This document shows, piece after piece, positions 33,986 to 42,765 of a stretch of DNA of 64,000 nt. A program made the position numbers and the translations under genes. Location of the stretch: NCBI RefSeq assembly GCF_010093085.1, contig NZ_MSRC01000007.1, positions 124,001 to 188,000 on the forward strand. The letters are read 5' to 3'. A model generated the notes under the pieces. The model was given only the letters and a program-made list of their open reading frames with translations. It was not told where the DNA came from and made no database searches. The DNA is from Bacillus sp. SKDU12. Lineage in GTDB: Bacteria; Bacillota; Bacilli; Bacillales; Bacillaceae. Positions within the stretch are counted from its first letter, which is position 1. Each line of letters starts with the position of its first letter.

Positions 33986-34717
33986 ATGAAGCGTTTTTTT
34001 ATCCTTTTCCTTCTGCTGTTCGCTATAGCAGGGTGTGAGGAAAGGGGATACGAAGATGTTGTAGCATTTGGTGACAGTAATACGCGAGGCTCAAATTGGG
34101 ATTATCGCGATTATCCAAAAGCACAGCAGTGGGTCAATATGTTAAAAACAGCTGAACGCGGAAAGCTTGATATACTCAATGCGGGAATTGGCGGACAGAC
34201 GACAGAGGATGCCCGTCTGCGGTTTCAGACAGATGTCTTGGATCAAAAACCGAAGTATTTGTTTATTATGTTTGGTACCAATGACGCCGGGATACTGACT
34301 GAAGGCAAACCGAGAGTATCGAAGCAGCGATTTAGAGAAAACCTTGTTTATTTTGTTAAAGAAAGCAGAAAACACGGGATCAAGCCAATCCTGATGACAT
34401 GTATTCCCATTGTCGAAGGAAATGGGAAACATCAGTTGTTTTACTATTCGAGATATAAAGCAGCTGCTTTTGAAGCGAAGGGCGGGGCGAGGAAATGGCA
34501 CAACTCGTACAACGATATTACAAGAGATGTGTCGAAGCGCCTGAATGTCCCTCTTGTAGACAACTGGAAGCATTTTATAGAAGCAGACGGCGGCAAAGCA
34601 ACTGATGAAGCGCTTATCCAATCCGGTCTGATTGATCCTTCGGGCAATCATATGACACCTAAAGGGGCAAGGGTTGTATTTGAAGGAATACAAGATGGGC
34701 AGGTTTTGAAGCACTAA
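33986..34717 (+). CDS. yqeF: YqeF, SGNH-hydrolase lipoprotein
   Basis: A 243-residue lipoprotein. The lipobox AIAGC puts the modified Cys at 17. The SGNH/GDSL hydrolase blocks are visible: VAFGDSNTRG (nucleophile Ser near 31), GIGGQTTEDA, FGTNDA and, near the end, DPSGNHMTPKG carrying the catalytic Asp/His. It is an extracytoplasmic esterase of unknown substrate. The start is supported by TTTGGGGGTG. Confidence 0.85.
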   Translation: MKRFFILFLLLFAIAGCEERGYEDVVAFGDSNTRGSNWDYRDYPKAQQWVNMLKTAERGKLDILNAGIGGQTTEDARLRFQTDVLDQKPKYLFIMFGTNDAGILTEGKPRVSKQRFRENLVYFVKESRKHGIKPILMTCIPIVEGNGKHQLFYYSRYKAAAFEAKGGARKWHNSYNDITRDVSKRLNVPLVDNWKHFIEADGGKATDEALIQSGLIDPSGNHMTPKGARVVFEGIQDGQVLKH

Positions 34718-34791
34718 GCCGGACAGAGGCCTAAGCCGTTTTACTTCTCCTACATAGGCTGTTATAAACCTTATTTAAGGAGGCGCTTCAC

Positions 34792-34884
34792 ATGTATGGC
34801 GCAGGCAGAGCATATGGATACGCTTTTATCGTTGTTTTAGTTGTTGTTCTCCTGGTTGTGGGCGGCATATATTGGTTAGCATAA
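34792..34884 (+). CDS. tiny transmembrane protein, YjcZ-type
   Basis: Thirty residues: MYGAGRAYGY, then a single hydrophobic helix (AFIVVLVVVLLVVGGIYWLA). This fits the tiny transmembrane YjcZ family of Bacillus, several of which are sporulation proteins. A strong AAGGAGG lies nine bases before the ATG and a terminator follows 15 bases after the stop, so the gene is well delimited despite its size. Confidence 0.8.
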   Translation: MYGAGRAYGYAFIVVLVVVLLVVGGIYWLA

Positions 34885-34898
34885 TGACCGTCCCTTGA

Positions 34899-34924
34899 AA
34901 ACACCTCTTTTAGGGGTGTTTTTT
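34899..34924 (+). terminator. terminator of the tiny membrane-protein gene
   Basis: AACACCT and AGGGGTGTT with a short loop, then a T run. Confidence 0.8.
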
Positions 34925-35021
34925 GCTGAAAACAGTAGTAAAGCCCGTAACTGAAGTGATATAATATCAGTCATCTGAGTAAAAAAAGGAAATACGCCCG
35001 GAAAAAATAGACAAATTCCTA

Positions 35022-35195
<174 letters not shown>

Positions 35196-35307
35196 TTAAA
35201 AGTTGGAATCATTCATGATTGAAACGCATAGACTGATAAGTTGCGTTCATCTGTGGCTGAAGTTATCTTTAATCTACCATGAATTGCATATAAGAACAAT
35301 CGTTCTG

Positions 35308-35407
35308 TTATCCACACCAAAAAGTGGATAACTTGTGAGTATCATGTTTATAATTTGTCTAAAGATTGATGTAATAAGAGTGGATAGTGTGTGTAATTTT
35401 ATCCACA
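35308..35407. promoter_or_regulatory. DnaA-box cluster in the sda upstream region
   Basis: Perfect TTATCCACA boxes lie at 35308-35316 and 35399-35407. An inverted near-match AGTGGATAA is at 35322-35330, and a further GTGGATAG element is near 35380. DnaA is known to activate sda, which couples replication initiation to the sporulation checkpoint. Confidence 0.85.
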
Positions 35408-35523
35408 ACTGGTGAAGAAACCCAATTTTTGTCGAAATATTTTTGCTCAGTTTTTCATGAATCGCAAGTTCGATTTTTTTCGACAATCATTTTAAAGAGA
35501 AAGAAAAGGGAAGGGTGCGGGTT

Positions 35524-36042
35524 TTGTTAAAAAAGTTTTTTTTACCTGATGAGTTTGTAAAAAACATTTTTCATATTACACCTGAGAAATTAAAGGAACG
35601 AAATGTAAAAGGAATTATTACTGACCTTGATAATACGCTTGTTGAGTGGGACAGGCCGAACGCGACGCCGCGTTTGCTCGAGTGGTTTGAAGAAATGAAG
35701 GAGCACGGCATTAAAGTGACGATTGTCTCTAATAATAATGAGAGAAGAGTAAAAATTTTCTCGGAACCGCTTGGAATCCCATTCATCTATAAAGCGAGAA
35801 AACCGATGGGCAAAGCCTTTAACAGAGCGGTGCGCAATATGGAACTGAAAAAAGAAGACTGCGTTGTCATCGGGGACCAGCTGATGACTGATGTACTCGG
35901 GGGAAACCGAAACGGATACCATACTATTTTGGTTGTGCCTGTCGCTTCCTCTGACGGATTCATGACGCGCTTTAACCGTCAGGTCGAACGCAGAATACTG
36001 AGTGCTCTCAAACGAAAAGGGCACATTCAGTGGGAGGAGTAA
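35524..36042 (+). CDS. yqeG: YqeG, HAD-family phosphatase
   Basis: A 172-residue HAD-superfamily phosphatase. Motif I is TDLDNTLVEWD (nucleophile Asp near 34), motif II is VTIVSNNN and the C-terminal acidic motif is VVIGDQLMTDVLGGNRNG. The natural substrate is not established. The TTG at 35524 follows GGAAGGG and gives the length known for 168. It opens a tight cluster of genes (yqeG to yqeM) related to ribosome assembly and metabolism. Confidence 0.9.
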   Translation: MLKKFFLPDEFVKNIFHITPEKLKERNVKGIITDLDNTLVEWDRPNATPRLLEWFEEMKEHGIKVTIVSNNNERRVKIFSEPLGIPFIYKARKPMGKAFNRAVRNMELKKEDCVVIGDQLMTDVLGGNRNGYHTILVVPVASSDGFMTRFNRQVERRILSALKRKGHIQWEE

Positions 36043-36045
36043 GAA

Positions 36046-37146
36046 ATGGAAAAGGTTGTTTGTATCGGCTGCGGAGTTGCAATCCAAACCGAAGACAAAA
36101 CAGGTCTGGGATATGCGCCGCCGGCGTCGCTTGCGAAAGAAAATGTGATTTGCCAGCGTTGCTTCAGACTGAAAAACTATAATGAAATACAAGATGTTTC
36201 CTTAACGGATGATGACTTTTTAAACATCCTTCATGGTATTGGAGAAACAGATTCACTCGTTGTTAAGATTGTTGATATTTTTGATTTTAATGGCAGCTGG
36301 ATCAATGGGCTGCAGCGCTTGGTGGGAGGAAACCCTGTTTTATTGGTTGGCAATAAAGCGGATATCTTGCCTAAGTCATTGAAAAGAGAGCGTTTAATCC
36401 AGTGGATGAAGCGTGAAGCGAAAGAGCTTGGCTTAAAACCGGTTGACGTATTTTTGGTCAGTGCGGGACGCGGCCAGGGGGTCAGGGAAGTAATTGATGC
36501 GATTGAGCATTATCGCAACGGCAAAGATGTCTATGTTGTCGGTTGTACGAATGTAGGGAAGTCAACCTTTATTAACCGGGTTATTAAAGAAGTGTCAGGG
36601 GAAGAAGATATTATTACGACATCCCAATTTCCCGGTACAACCCTTGATGCAATAGAAATCCCGCTGGACGACGGCTCAGCGCTTTATGATACACCGGGGA
36701 TCATCAATCATCATCAAATGGCGCATTATGTCAATAAAAAGGACCTGAAAATACTATCTCCTAAAAAGGAGCTGAAACCTCGCACATTCCAGCTTAACGA
36801 TCAGCAGACACTGTATTTCGGCGGACTTGCAAGGTTTGATTATGTTTCAGGGGAAAGGTCTCCTTTTATTTGCTATATGCCGAATGAGCTGATGATTCAT
36901 AGAACAAAGCTTGAGAATGCAGATGCGCTTTATGAAAAGCATGCAGGGGAAATGCTCACACCTCCAGGAAAAGATGAAATGGATGAGTTTCCGAAATTGG
37001 TCGCCCATACGTTTACGATAAAAGACGAAAAGACGGACATCGTTTTCTCTGGATTAGGCTGGGTAACAGTGCATGACGCTAATAAAAAAGTAACGGCTTA
37101 TGCGCCAAAAGGCGTTCACGTATTTGTCCGGCGCTCATTAATTTGA
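36046..37146 (+). CDS. yqeH: YqeH, circularly permuted GTPase for 30S assembly
   Basis: A 366-residue GTPase needed for small-subunit ribosome maturation. A treble-clef zinc finger at the start (CIGC near 6-9 and CQRC near 35-38) is followed by motifs in permuted order: NKAD (103-106), then the P-loop GCTNVGKS (166-173), then DTPG (215-218). The C-terminal region binds RNA. It starts three bases after the yqeG stop. Confidence 0.95.
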   Translation: MEKVVCIGCGVAIQTEDKTGLGYAPPASLAKENVICQRCFRLKNYNEIQDVSLTDDDFLNILHGIGETDSLVVKIVDIFDFNGSWINGLQRLVGGNPVLLVGNKADILPKSLKRERLIQWMKREAKELGLKPVDVFLVSAGRGQGVREVIDAIEHYRNGKDVYVVGCTNVGKSTFINRVIKEVSGEEDIITTSQFPGTTLDAIEIPLDDGSALYDTPGIINHHQMAHYVNKKDLKILSPKKELKPRTFQLNDQQTLYFGGLARFDYVSGERSPFICYMPNELMIHRTKLENADALYEKHAGEMLTPPGKDEMDEFPKLVAHTFTIKDEKTDIVFSGLGWVTVHDANKKVTAYAPKGVHVFVRRSLI

Positions 37147-37164
37147 TGAAAAGGGGAGAGGCGT

Positions 37165-38007
37165 ATGAAAAAGCTGTACGGAGTTATCGGGAATCCGATT
37201 GCGCATTCCATGTCACCTGATATTCATAATGCATCATTAAAAGATCTCGGTATTGACGGGGATTACCATGCCTTCAAAGTCGAAGAGGATGATCTGGAAG
37301 ATGCGGTAAAAGGAATAAAAGCACTTGGCGTACAAGGAATCAATGTGACGGTTCCGCATAAGGTTTCCATTATGGATTTTCTAGACCATATCGATGACAG
37401 TGCAAAAGTGATCGGTGCCGTAAACACAGTCAGAAGAGAGGGAGACAAGCTTGTCGGATACAATACCGACGGGGATGGCTTTGTGAAGTCATTAATCAAG
37501 GTATTGGACAAGCCCATCTCTGAATTGTCATTTCTAATGATCGGTGCAGGCGGAGCGGCAAGAGCCATTTTTACAACAATTGCCCGTCACACTCCGAAAA
37601 AGTTTGACATATGCAACCGGACGCTGGAAAAAGCCAAACAGCTTACAGAATTCACTCCCTCATTTCACAATAAAGAAGTGTTAAGCATAAAAGAAGCGGA
37701 AGAGCGGCTTGAGCGGTATGATGTTATTATCCATACAACGTCTGTAGGCATGCATCCCAACGTGGACGACGCACCGCTTTCATTACAGCGCGCAGCCCGA
37801 AGTGCCGTCGTATGCGATATCGTGTATAATCCAATTCAGACGGCTCTGTTAAAAGAAGCAAACCAAAAAGGCCTGAAAACACTCGATGGAGTGGGCATGT
37901 TTGTTGAACAGGCAGCATTGTCCTTCCAGCTGTGGACTGGGCAAGAGCCTGACATTGAAAAAATGAGATCGATTGTCATAGGAAAATTAGGAGGAACAGA
38001 ATGTTAA
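37165..38007 (+). CDS. aroE: AroE, shikimate dehydrogenase
   Basis: A 280-residue NADPH-dependent enzyme of the shikimate pathway (dehydroshikimate to shikimate). The substrate-binding NPIAHSMSP is near residues 8-16, the catalytic Lys in NVTVPHK near 66, and the cofactor motif GAGGAARAI near 128-136. The older B. subtilis name is aroD. Its stop overlaps the start of yhbY by seven bases. Confidence 0.94.
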   Translation: MKKLYGVIGNPIAHSMSPDIHNASLKDLGIDGDYHAFKVEEDDLEDAVKGIKALGVQGINVTVPHKVSIMDFLDHIDDSAKVIGAVNTVRREGDKLVGYNTDGDGFVKSLIKVLDKPISELSFLMIGAGGAARAIFTTIARHTPKKFDICNRTLEKAKQLTEFTPSFHNKEVLSIKEAEERLERYDVIIHTTSVGMHPNVDDAPLSLQRAARSAVVCDIVYNPIQTALLKEANQKGLKTLDGVGMFVEQAALSFQLWTGQEPDIEKMRSIVIGKLGGTEC

Positions 38008-38291
38008 CAGGTAAACAAAAACGTTTTTTGCGCTCAAAAGCGCATCATTTAACGCCGATTTTTCAAGTGGGAAAAGGCGGGGTAAACGACAACATGATTA
38101 AGCAAATTGCTGAGGCGCTTGAAGCGCGAGAGCTGATTAAAGTCAGTGTTCTGCAAAATTGCGAAGAGGATAAAAATGATGTAGCAGAAGCTTTGGTAAA
38201 AGGAAGCCGCTCTCAATTGGTGCAGACAATCGGCAATACGATTGTGTTATATAAAGAATCAAAGGAAAATAAACAAATCGAGCTTCCGTAA
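38001..38291 (+). CDS. yhbY: YhbY (YqeI), CRM-domain RNA-binding protein
   Basis: A 96-residue protein made of one CRM domain, with [24 protein letters not shown] near residues 27-50 carrying the GxxG-like RNA-binding loop. Such proteins associate with pre-50S ribosomes. Its position between aroE and nadD inside the cluster is conserved. Confidence 0.9.
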   Translation: MLTGKQKRFLRSKAHHLTPIFQVGKGGVNDNMIKQIAEALEARELIKVSVLQNCEEDKNDVAEALVKGSRSQLVQTIGNTIVLYKESKENKQIELP

Positions 38292-38302
38292 AGGTGGTTG
38301 AA

Positions 38303-38872
38303 ATGAAGAAAATCGGAATTTTCGGAGGCACGTTTGATCCTCCGCATAACGGTCACCTTTTAATGGCGAATGAGGTGCTGTATCAAGCGGGGCTTGATGA
38401 AATTTGGTTTATGCCCAATCAAATTCCGCCGCATAAACAGGACGAGGATTATACGGACAGCTTTCATCGCGTAGAAATGCTGAAGATTGCGATCCAGTCT
38501 AACCCGTCCTTTAAGCTGGAGCTGGCTGAAATGGAAAGAGAAGGGCCTTCATATACCTTTGATACCGTCTCTTTACTGAAGCAGCGTTATCCGAATGATG
38601 AGCTGTTCTTTATTATCGGTGCCGATATGATTGAATATTTGCCGAAATGGTATAAACTGGACGAGCTATTGAACCTAATTCAATTCATTGGAGTAAAGCG
38701 CCCCGGCTTTCATGTTGAAACCCCTTATCCGCTTCTCTTTGCAGACGTTCCGGAATTTGAGGTATCCTCAACTATGCTAAGAGAACGGTTTAAAAGCAAG
38801 AAGCCCACTGACTACTTAATCCCTGAAAAAGTGAAGAAGTATGTAGAGGAGAATGGTTTATATGAATCGTGA
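38303..38872 (+). CDS. nadD: NadD, nicotinate-nucleotide adenylyltransferase
   Basis: A 189-residue enzyme making deamido-NAD from NaMN and [14 protein letters not shown] (residues 6-16) includes the HxGH nucleotidyl-transfer motif, and [10 protein letters not shown] near the end is the ISSTxxR motif. The ATG at 38303 follows AAAGGTGG. Three extra upstream codons are not used. Its 3' end overlaps the start of yqeK. Confidence 0.95.
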   Translation: MKKIGIFGGTFDPPHNGHLLMANEVLYQAGLDEIWFMPNQIPPHKQDEDYTDSFHRVEMLKIAIQSNPSFKLELAEMEREGPSYTFDTVSLLKQRYPNDELFFIIGADMIEYLPKWYKLDELLNLIQFIGVKRPGFHVETPYPLLFADVPEFEVSSTMLRERFKSKKPTDYLIPEKVKKYVEENGLYES

Positions 38873-39440
38873 AGAGGCACTTGCCTGCGTTAAGCAGCAA
38901 TTGACTGAACATCGATATATCCATACGATTGGCGTGATGGACACGGCGATCGAACTTGCGGAGCGTTTTGGAGCCGACCCTAAAAAAGCGGAAACAGCAG
39001 CTATCTTTCATGATTACGCCAAATTCCGCCCGAAAGAAGAAATGAAACAAATTATTGCGCGAGAAAAAATGCCTCCGCATTTATTAGATCATAATCCGGA
39101 GCTGTGGCATGCTCCGGTCGGCGCTTATTTGGCCCAAAGAGAAGCAGGGATTCAAGATGAAGATATTCTTGATGCCATCAGATATCATACCTCTGGGCGC
39201 CCTGGCATGACACTTTTGGAAAAAGTCATTTACGTTGCCGATTATATTGAACCGAACCGGGCATTTCCCGGTGTCGATGAGGTGCGTAAGCTTGCTGAGA
39301 CAGATTTGAATCAAGCATTGATTCAAGCCATCAAAAATACGATGATGTTTCTTATGAAAAAAAATCAACCGGTTTTTCCAGACACATTTTTAACATATAA
39401 TTGGCTTGTGTCTGGCAAACTGAACAGGAGGAATTTGTGA
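38862..39440 (+). CDS. yqeK: YqeK, HD-domain Ap4A hydrolase
   Basis: A 192-residue HD-domain phosphohydrolase. His21, His50-Asp51 (IFHDYAKF) and later HAPVGAYL and RYHTSGR supply metal ligands. Family members split diadenosine tetraphosphate into two ADP. The ATG at 38862 is preceded by GAGGAG. The gene overlaps the 3' end of nadD by eleven bases and is followed without gap by rsfS. Confidence 0.92.
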   Translation: MNREEALACVKQQLTEHRYIHTIGVMDTAIELAERFGADPKKAETAAIFHDYAKFRPKEEMKQIIAREKMPPHLLDHNPELWHAPVGAYLAQREAGIQDEDILDAIRYHTSGRPGMTLLEKVIYVADYIEPNRAFPGVDEVRKLAETDLNQALIQAIKNTMMFLMKKNQPVFPDTFLTYNWLVSGKLNRRNL

Positions 39441-39797
39441 ATGAACAAAACGTCCATTTTAAAGAATGCAGCTGCGGCTTGCGATGATAAACGGGCAGAG
39501 GATATTTTAGCCCTGGATATGGAAGGTATTTCATTGGTTGCTGATTATTTTCTAATCTGCCACGGGAATTCAGATAAACAGGTGCAGGCAATCGCCCGTG
39601 AAATTAAAGATCAAGCTGAAGAAAACGGCATTCAAGTCAAAAAAATGGAAGGCTTCGATGAAGCAAGATGGGTGCTCGTTGACCTTGGCGATGTGATCGT
39701 CCATGTCTTCCACAAGGACGAAAGAAGCTATTACAACCTTGAAAAACTGTGGGGAGACGCTCCGCTCGCAGATCTTGAGTTTGGGATGGAACAATGA
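39441..39797 (+). CDS. rsfS: RsfS (YqeL), ribosome silencing factor
   Basis: A 118-residue protein of the Iojap/RsfS family that binds ribosomal protein L14 and blocks subunit joining in poor conditions. Family motifs: LDMEGISLVADYFLICHGNSDKQVQAIA near residues 27-55, GFDEARWVLVDLGDVIVHVF near 72-92 and the YNLEKLWGDAP end. Its stop overlaps the start of yqeM (ATGA). Confidence 0.94.
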   Translation: MNKTSILKNAAAACDDKRAEDILALDMEGISLVADYFLICHGNSDKQVQAIAREIKDQAEENGIQVKKMEGFDEARWVLVDLGDVIVHVFHKDERSYYNLEKLWGDAPLADLEFGMEQ

Positions 39798-40537
39798 TTT
39801 ACCAAGGTTTTGCAAGCGTGTATGACGAGTTAATGTCACACGCACCTTATGAACATTGGACAAAGTGGATTGAAACCTCTCTCCCGGAAAAAAGCCGTAT
39901 CCTCGATCTGGCATGCGGCACGGGGGAAATTTCAATCCGGCTTGCCGAAAAAGGCTTTGAAGTCACAGGGATCGATCTTAGTGAGGACATGCTTTCCTAC
40001 GCTCAGCAAAAGGTCTCTCATAACCAGCCTATTCTGTTTCTTCAGCAGGATATGAGAGAGATTACCGGCTTTGACGGTCAGTTTGATGCCGTTGTGATAT
40101 GCTGTGACTCGTTGAATTATTTAAAAACGAAAAATGATGTTCTCGAAACCTTCAAAAGTGTATTTCGGGTATTAAAGCCTGAAGGCATTTTGCTGTTTGA
40201 TGTTCATTCATCTTATAAAATGGCCGAAGTTTTTCCAGATAGTACATTTGCTGACCAAGACGAGGATATCAGCTATATTTGGCAGAGCTTTGCCGGAAGT
40301 GAAGAGCTTTCTGTCATTCATGACATGTCGTTTTTTGTATGGAACGGAGAAGCGTATGACCGCTTTGATGAGACGCACGAGCAAAGAACGTTTCCAGTGG
40401 ATAAATATGAAGAAATGCTGGAGAACTGCGGCTTTCACCTACATCATGTGACAGCTGATTTTACGGATTCAGAGCCATCAGCACAATCAGAACGCCTATT
40501 TTTCAAGGCGCAGAAATCAAAAACCATCGTTTCCTAA
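39794..40537 (+). CDS. yqeM: YqeM, SAM-dependent methyltransferase
   Basis: A 247-residue class I methyltransferase with the SAM motif ILDLACGTGEISIRLAEKG near residues 35-53 and a VTGIDLSEDML acidic loop. The target is unknown. It is the last gene of the yqeG-yqeM cluster. A terminator hairpin overlaps its final codons. Confidence 0.88.
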   Translation: MIYQGFASVYDELMSHAPYEHWTKWIETSLPEKSRILDLACGTGEISIRLAEKGFEVTGIDLSEDMLSYAQQKVSHNQPILFLQQDMREITGFDGQFDAVVICCDSLNYLKTKNDVLETFKSVFRVLKPEGILLFDVHSSYKMAEVFPDSTFADQDEDISYIWQSFAGSEELSVIHDMSFFVWNGEAYDRFDETHEQRTFPVDKYEEMLENCGFHLHHVTADFTDSEPSAQSERLFFKAQKSKTIVS

Positions 40538-40555
40538 GACGATGGTTTTTAAAAT
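40521..40555 (+). terminator. yqeM terminator
   Basis: AAAACCATCGT and ACGATGGTTTT stem followed by T-rich sequence. It overlaps the end of the gene. Confidence 0.8.
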
Positions 40556-40602
40556 GCTTTTTTATGCTTTTGCATTACAGACAAAAGGATGGCATACTCG
40601 GT

Positions 40603-41424
40603 CTACACATGAAACTGTTTCTTCACTGCGGATATATCTTCCTCGTACTTCACATGAGTATTTTGAAATACCCGATGAAACATATCCTGCACACCGCTTT
40701 CCAGCGCTTTAATGCCTTCTCCTGTCACACCGCCCTTGACGCAGACTTTTTCCTGTAACGTGGGCAAGGTATATAATTCGGTTTCTAACAGTTTCCCCAT
40801 TCCGACAAGCATTTCCTTACACATCAGAATAGCGTCCTGTTTGGACACTGACGTTTCCGCCACGGCTGCATCTATAAACCGCTGAATCAAATAGCTCATA
40901 AAAGCCGGACCGCAGCTGACGATATCTGATGCCACCCTCGTGATGTCACTTTCAATTTGGAGCGGATGGGAGATATGTCTCATCAGCCCATTGATTTTCG
41001 TTTTAGAAGATTCTCCGCAGCTTATGCCGAAAGTGACGAGAGAAACGCCTGCCAGCGCTCTGTTCGTAATACTAGGGATCACACGAGCCACTTGGCACGG
41101 CACATACTGTTCGAGCTGTTCAGTTTGAACTGGGCTTGTAATTGAAATGAGAATATGGTCTTTTCTTAAATAAGGGTACATTCTTGCTAGTAAAGGATGT
41201 ATATCAAGCGGCTTCACACAAATAAAAATCATTTCGTTTTCAGAAACAAGCTCTTCCAGACTTTCTGTTACGTTTATACTGTTGTAGCGCTTTTTGATGT
41301 GCAGCGCTTTTTCAATTGTGCGGTTTGTGATTGTGATGTTTGAGGGATCGGCTGCGTTTGATTCAATAAATGATTCTATAAGGATCGTACCCATATTGCC
41401 TGTGCCGATAAAGCCTATTTTCAA
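40603..41424 (-). CDS. comER: ComER, pyrroline-5-carboxylate-reductase-like protein
   Basis: A 273-residue Rossmann protein of the ProC family (GFIGTGNMGTIL, residues 4-15; CVKGGVTGEGIKALE near the end). It is transcribed away from comEA and overlaps the comE promoter region in its 5' part. It is not needed for transformation. A link to sporulation entry and biofilm has been reported for the family. Confidence 0.92.
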   Translation of the reverse strand: MKIGFIGTGNMGTILIESFIESNAADPSNITITNRTIEKALHIKKRYNSINVTESLEELVSENEMIFICVKPLDIHPLLARMYPYLRKDHILISITSPVQTEQLEQYVPCQVARVIPSITNRALAGVSLVTFGISCGESSKTKINGLMRHISHPLQIESDITRVASDIVSCGPAFMSYLIQRFIDAAVAETSVSKQDAILMCKEMLVGMGKLLETELYTLPTLQEKVCVKGGVTGEGIKALESGVQDMFHRVFQNTHVKYEEDISAVKKQFHV

Positions 41425-41508
41425 TGGTTTCCCCTCCTTTGGCTATTATCCTCTAAACACGATATGTGTTATGAAAATAAAATATGACGAAAGCGGGGAA
41501 CATGCACG

Positions 41509-42126
41509 ATGAAATGGTTGAATCAGCATAAGAAAGCAATTAGTTTAACTGCTTCTTTGGCTATTTTCATAGCGGTTATTTTTTTCTTTGGCACCGATAA
41601 AAACAAAGAGCCGGTAAAGCAGACTATATCAACTGAGACAGAAAATATAGAGGCGAAGAAAAAAACAGTTAAAAAGGACTCAAGCGAAACAATTGTGATA
41701 GATATCAAAGGTGCTGTCCGGCATCCTGGCGTTTATGAAATGCGAACAGGGGACAGAGTATCGCAGGCAATTGAGAAAGCAGGAGGGGCCGGTGAACAAG
41801 CAGATGAAGTGCAAGTGAATTTAGCGGAGGTTCTGCAGGACGGGACAGTAGTATACATTCCGAAAAAGGGAGAGGAAACAGCAGTGCAGCAAGCTACCTC
41901 AGGATCTGATCAAAGCGGTGAAAGGAAGGGAGCGCTGGTAAATATCAATACAGCAACATTAGAGGAATTACAGGGCATTTCAGGGGTGGGACCATCCAAA
42001 GCTGAAGCGATTATAGCATACCGGGAAGAAAACGGACGTTTCCAGACAATTGAAGATATGACAAAGGTTTCGGGAATAGGTGAAAAGTCATTCGAAAAAA
42101 TAAAGTCTTCCATTACTGTAAAGTGA
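41509..42126 (+). CDS. comEA: ComEA, DNA-binding competence receptor
   Basis: A 205-residue membrane-anchored protein that holds transforming DNA at the cell surface. One N-terminal helix (ISLTASLAIFIAVIFFF, about 11-27), a charged linker, an SLBB-like domain (VIDIKGAVRHPGVYEM), and a C-terminal pair of helix-hairpin-helix motifs (LQGISGVGPSKAEAIIAYRE; KVSGIGEKSFEKIK). Expected under ComK control, though no K-box was resolved by eye. Confidence 0.95.
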   Translation: MKWLNQHKKAISLTASLAIFIAVIFFFGTDKNKEPVKQTISTETENIEAKKKTVKKDSSETIVIDIKGAVRHPGVYEMRTGDRVSQAIEKAGGAGEQADEVQVNLAEVLQDGTVVYIPKKGEETAVQQATSGSDQSGERKGALVNINTATLEELQGISGVGPSKAEAIIAYREENGRFQTIEDMTKVSGIGEKSFEKIKSSITVK

Positions 42127-42192
42127 TTTGACGGTCATGCATTATGATAGGTAAACTAAAGGTCAGGCAACACAACATTTGGAGGGAACAAC

Positions 42193-42762
42193 GTGGAACG
42201 AATTTCATGGAATCAATACTTTATGGCTCAAAGCCATTTACTGGCGCTGCGCAGCACCTGCCCGAGATTGTCTGTCGGCGCTACTATAGTCAGAGACAAA
42301 CGTATGATTGCAGGAGGCTATAACGGTTCAATAGCGGGCGGCGTGCATTGTGCAGACGAAGGGTGTTTAATGATAGATGGTCATTGTGCAAGAACGATTC
42401 ACGCTGAAATGAATGCAATCCTTCAATGCTCAAAGTTCGGGGTGCCGACTGATGGAGCGGAGATTTATGTGACGCATTATCCGTGCATTCAATGCTGCAA
42501 ATCTATTATTCAAGCTGGTATCAAAACGGTTTATTATGCTGAGGATTACAAAACAAATCCGTACGCACAGGAATTATTTGCACAGGCCGGTGTAACTGTT
42601 GAACAAGTGGAGCTCGATGAAATGATCGTTGATCTGAAAAACAGAGAAAAGCTTTCATTTATAGCGGGTCTTTTAGAAAAACTGGCAGATGCCGGTCTTG
42701 CAGAGGAAGATTTGAAAAAGATACATGAACAGGCGAATACACTTTTCACGAGCTATGTGTGA
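42193..42762 (+). CDS. comEB: ComEB, dCMP deaminase family protein
   Basis: A 189-residue zinc deaminase, with HAEMNAI (zinc His and catalytic Glu) and PCIQCCKSI (zinc cysteines). It resembles dCMP deaminase. The late competence role of the protein is minor or structural. The GTG start is preceded by GGAGGG. The comEC start lies three bases past the stop. Confidence 0.93.
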   Translation: MERISWNQYFMAQSHLLALRSTCPRLSVGATIVRDKRMIAGGYNGSIAGGVHCADEGCLMIDGHCARTIHAEMNAILQCSKFGVPTDGAEIYVTHYPCIQCCKSIIQAGIKTVYYAEDYKTNPYAQELFAQAGVTVEQVELDEMIVDLKNREKLSFIAGLLEKLADAGLAEEDLKKIHEQANTLFTSYV

Positions 42763-42765
42763 TTG

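Noticed and set aside
34142-34714. 190-codon minus-strand frame across yqeF
   Set aside because: Antisense shadow of a gene with clear lipoprotein and SGNH motifs.
35590-36192. 200-codon minus-strand frame across yqeG and yqeH
   Set aside because: Antisense to two conserved genes, no ribosome site and no recognisable motif.
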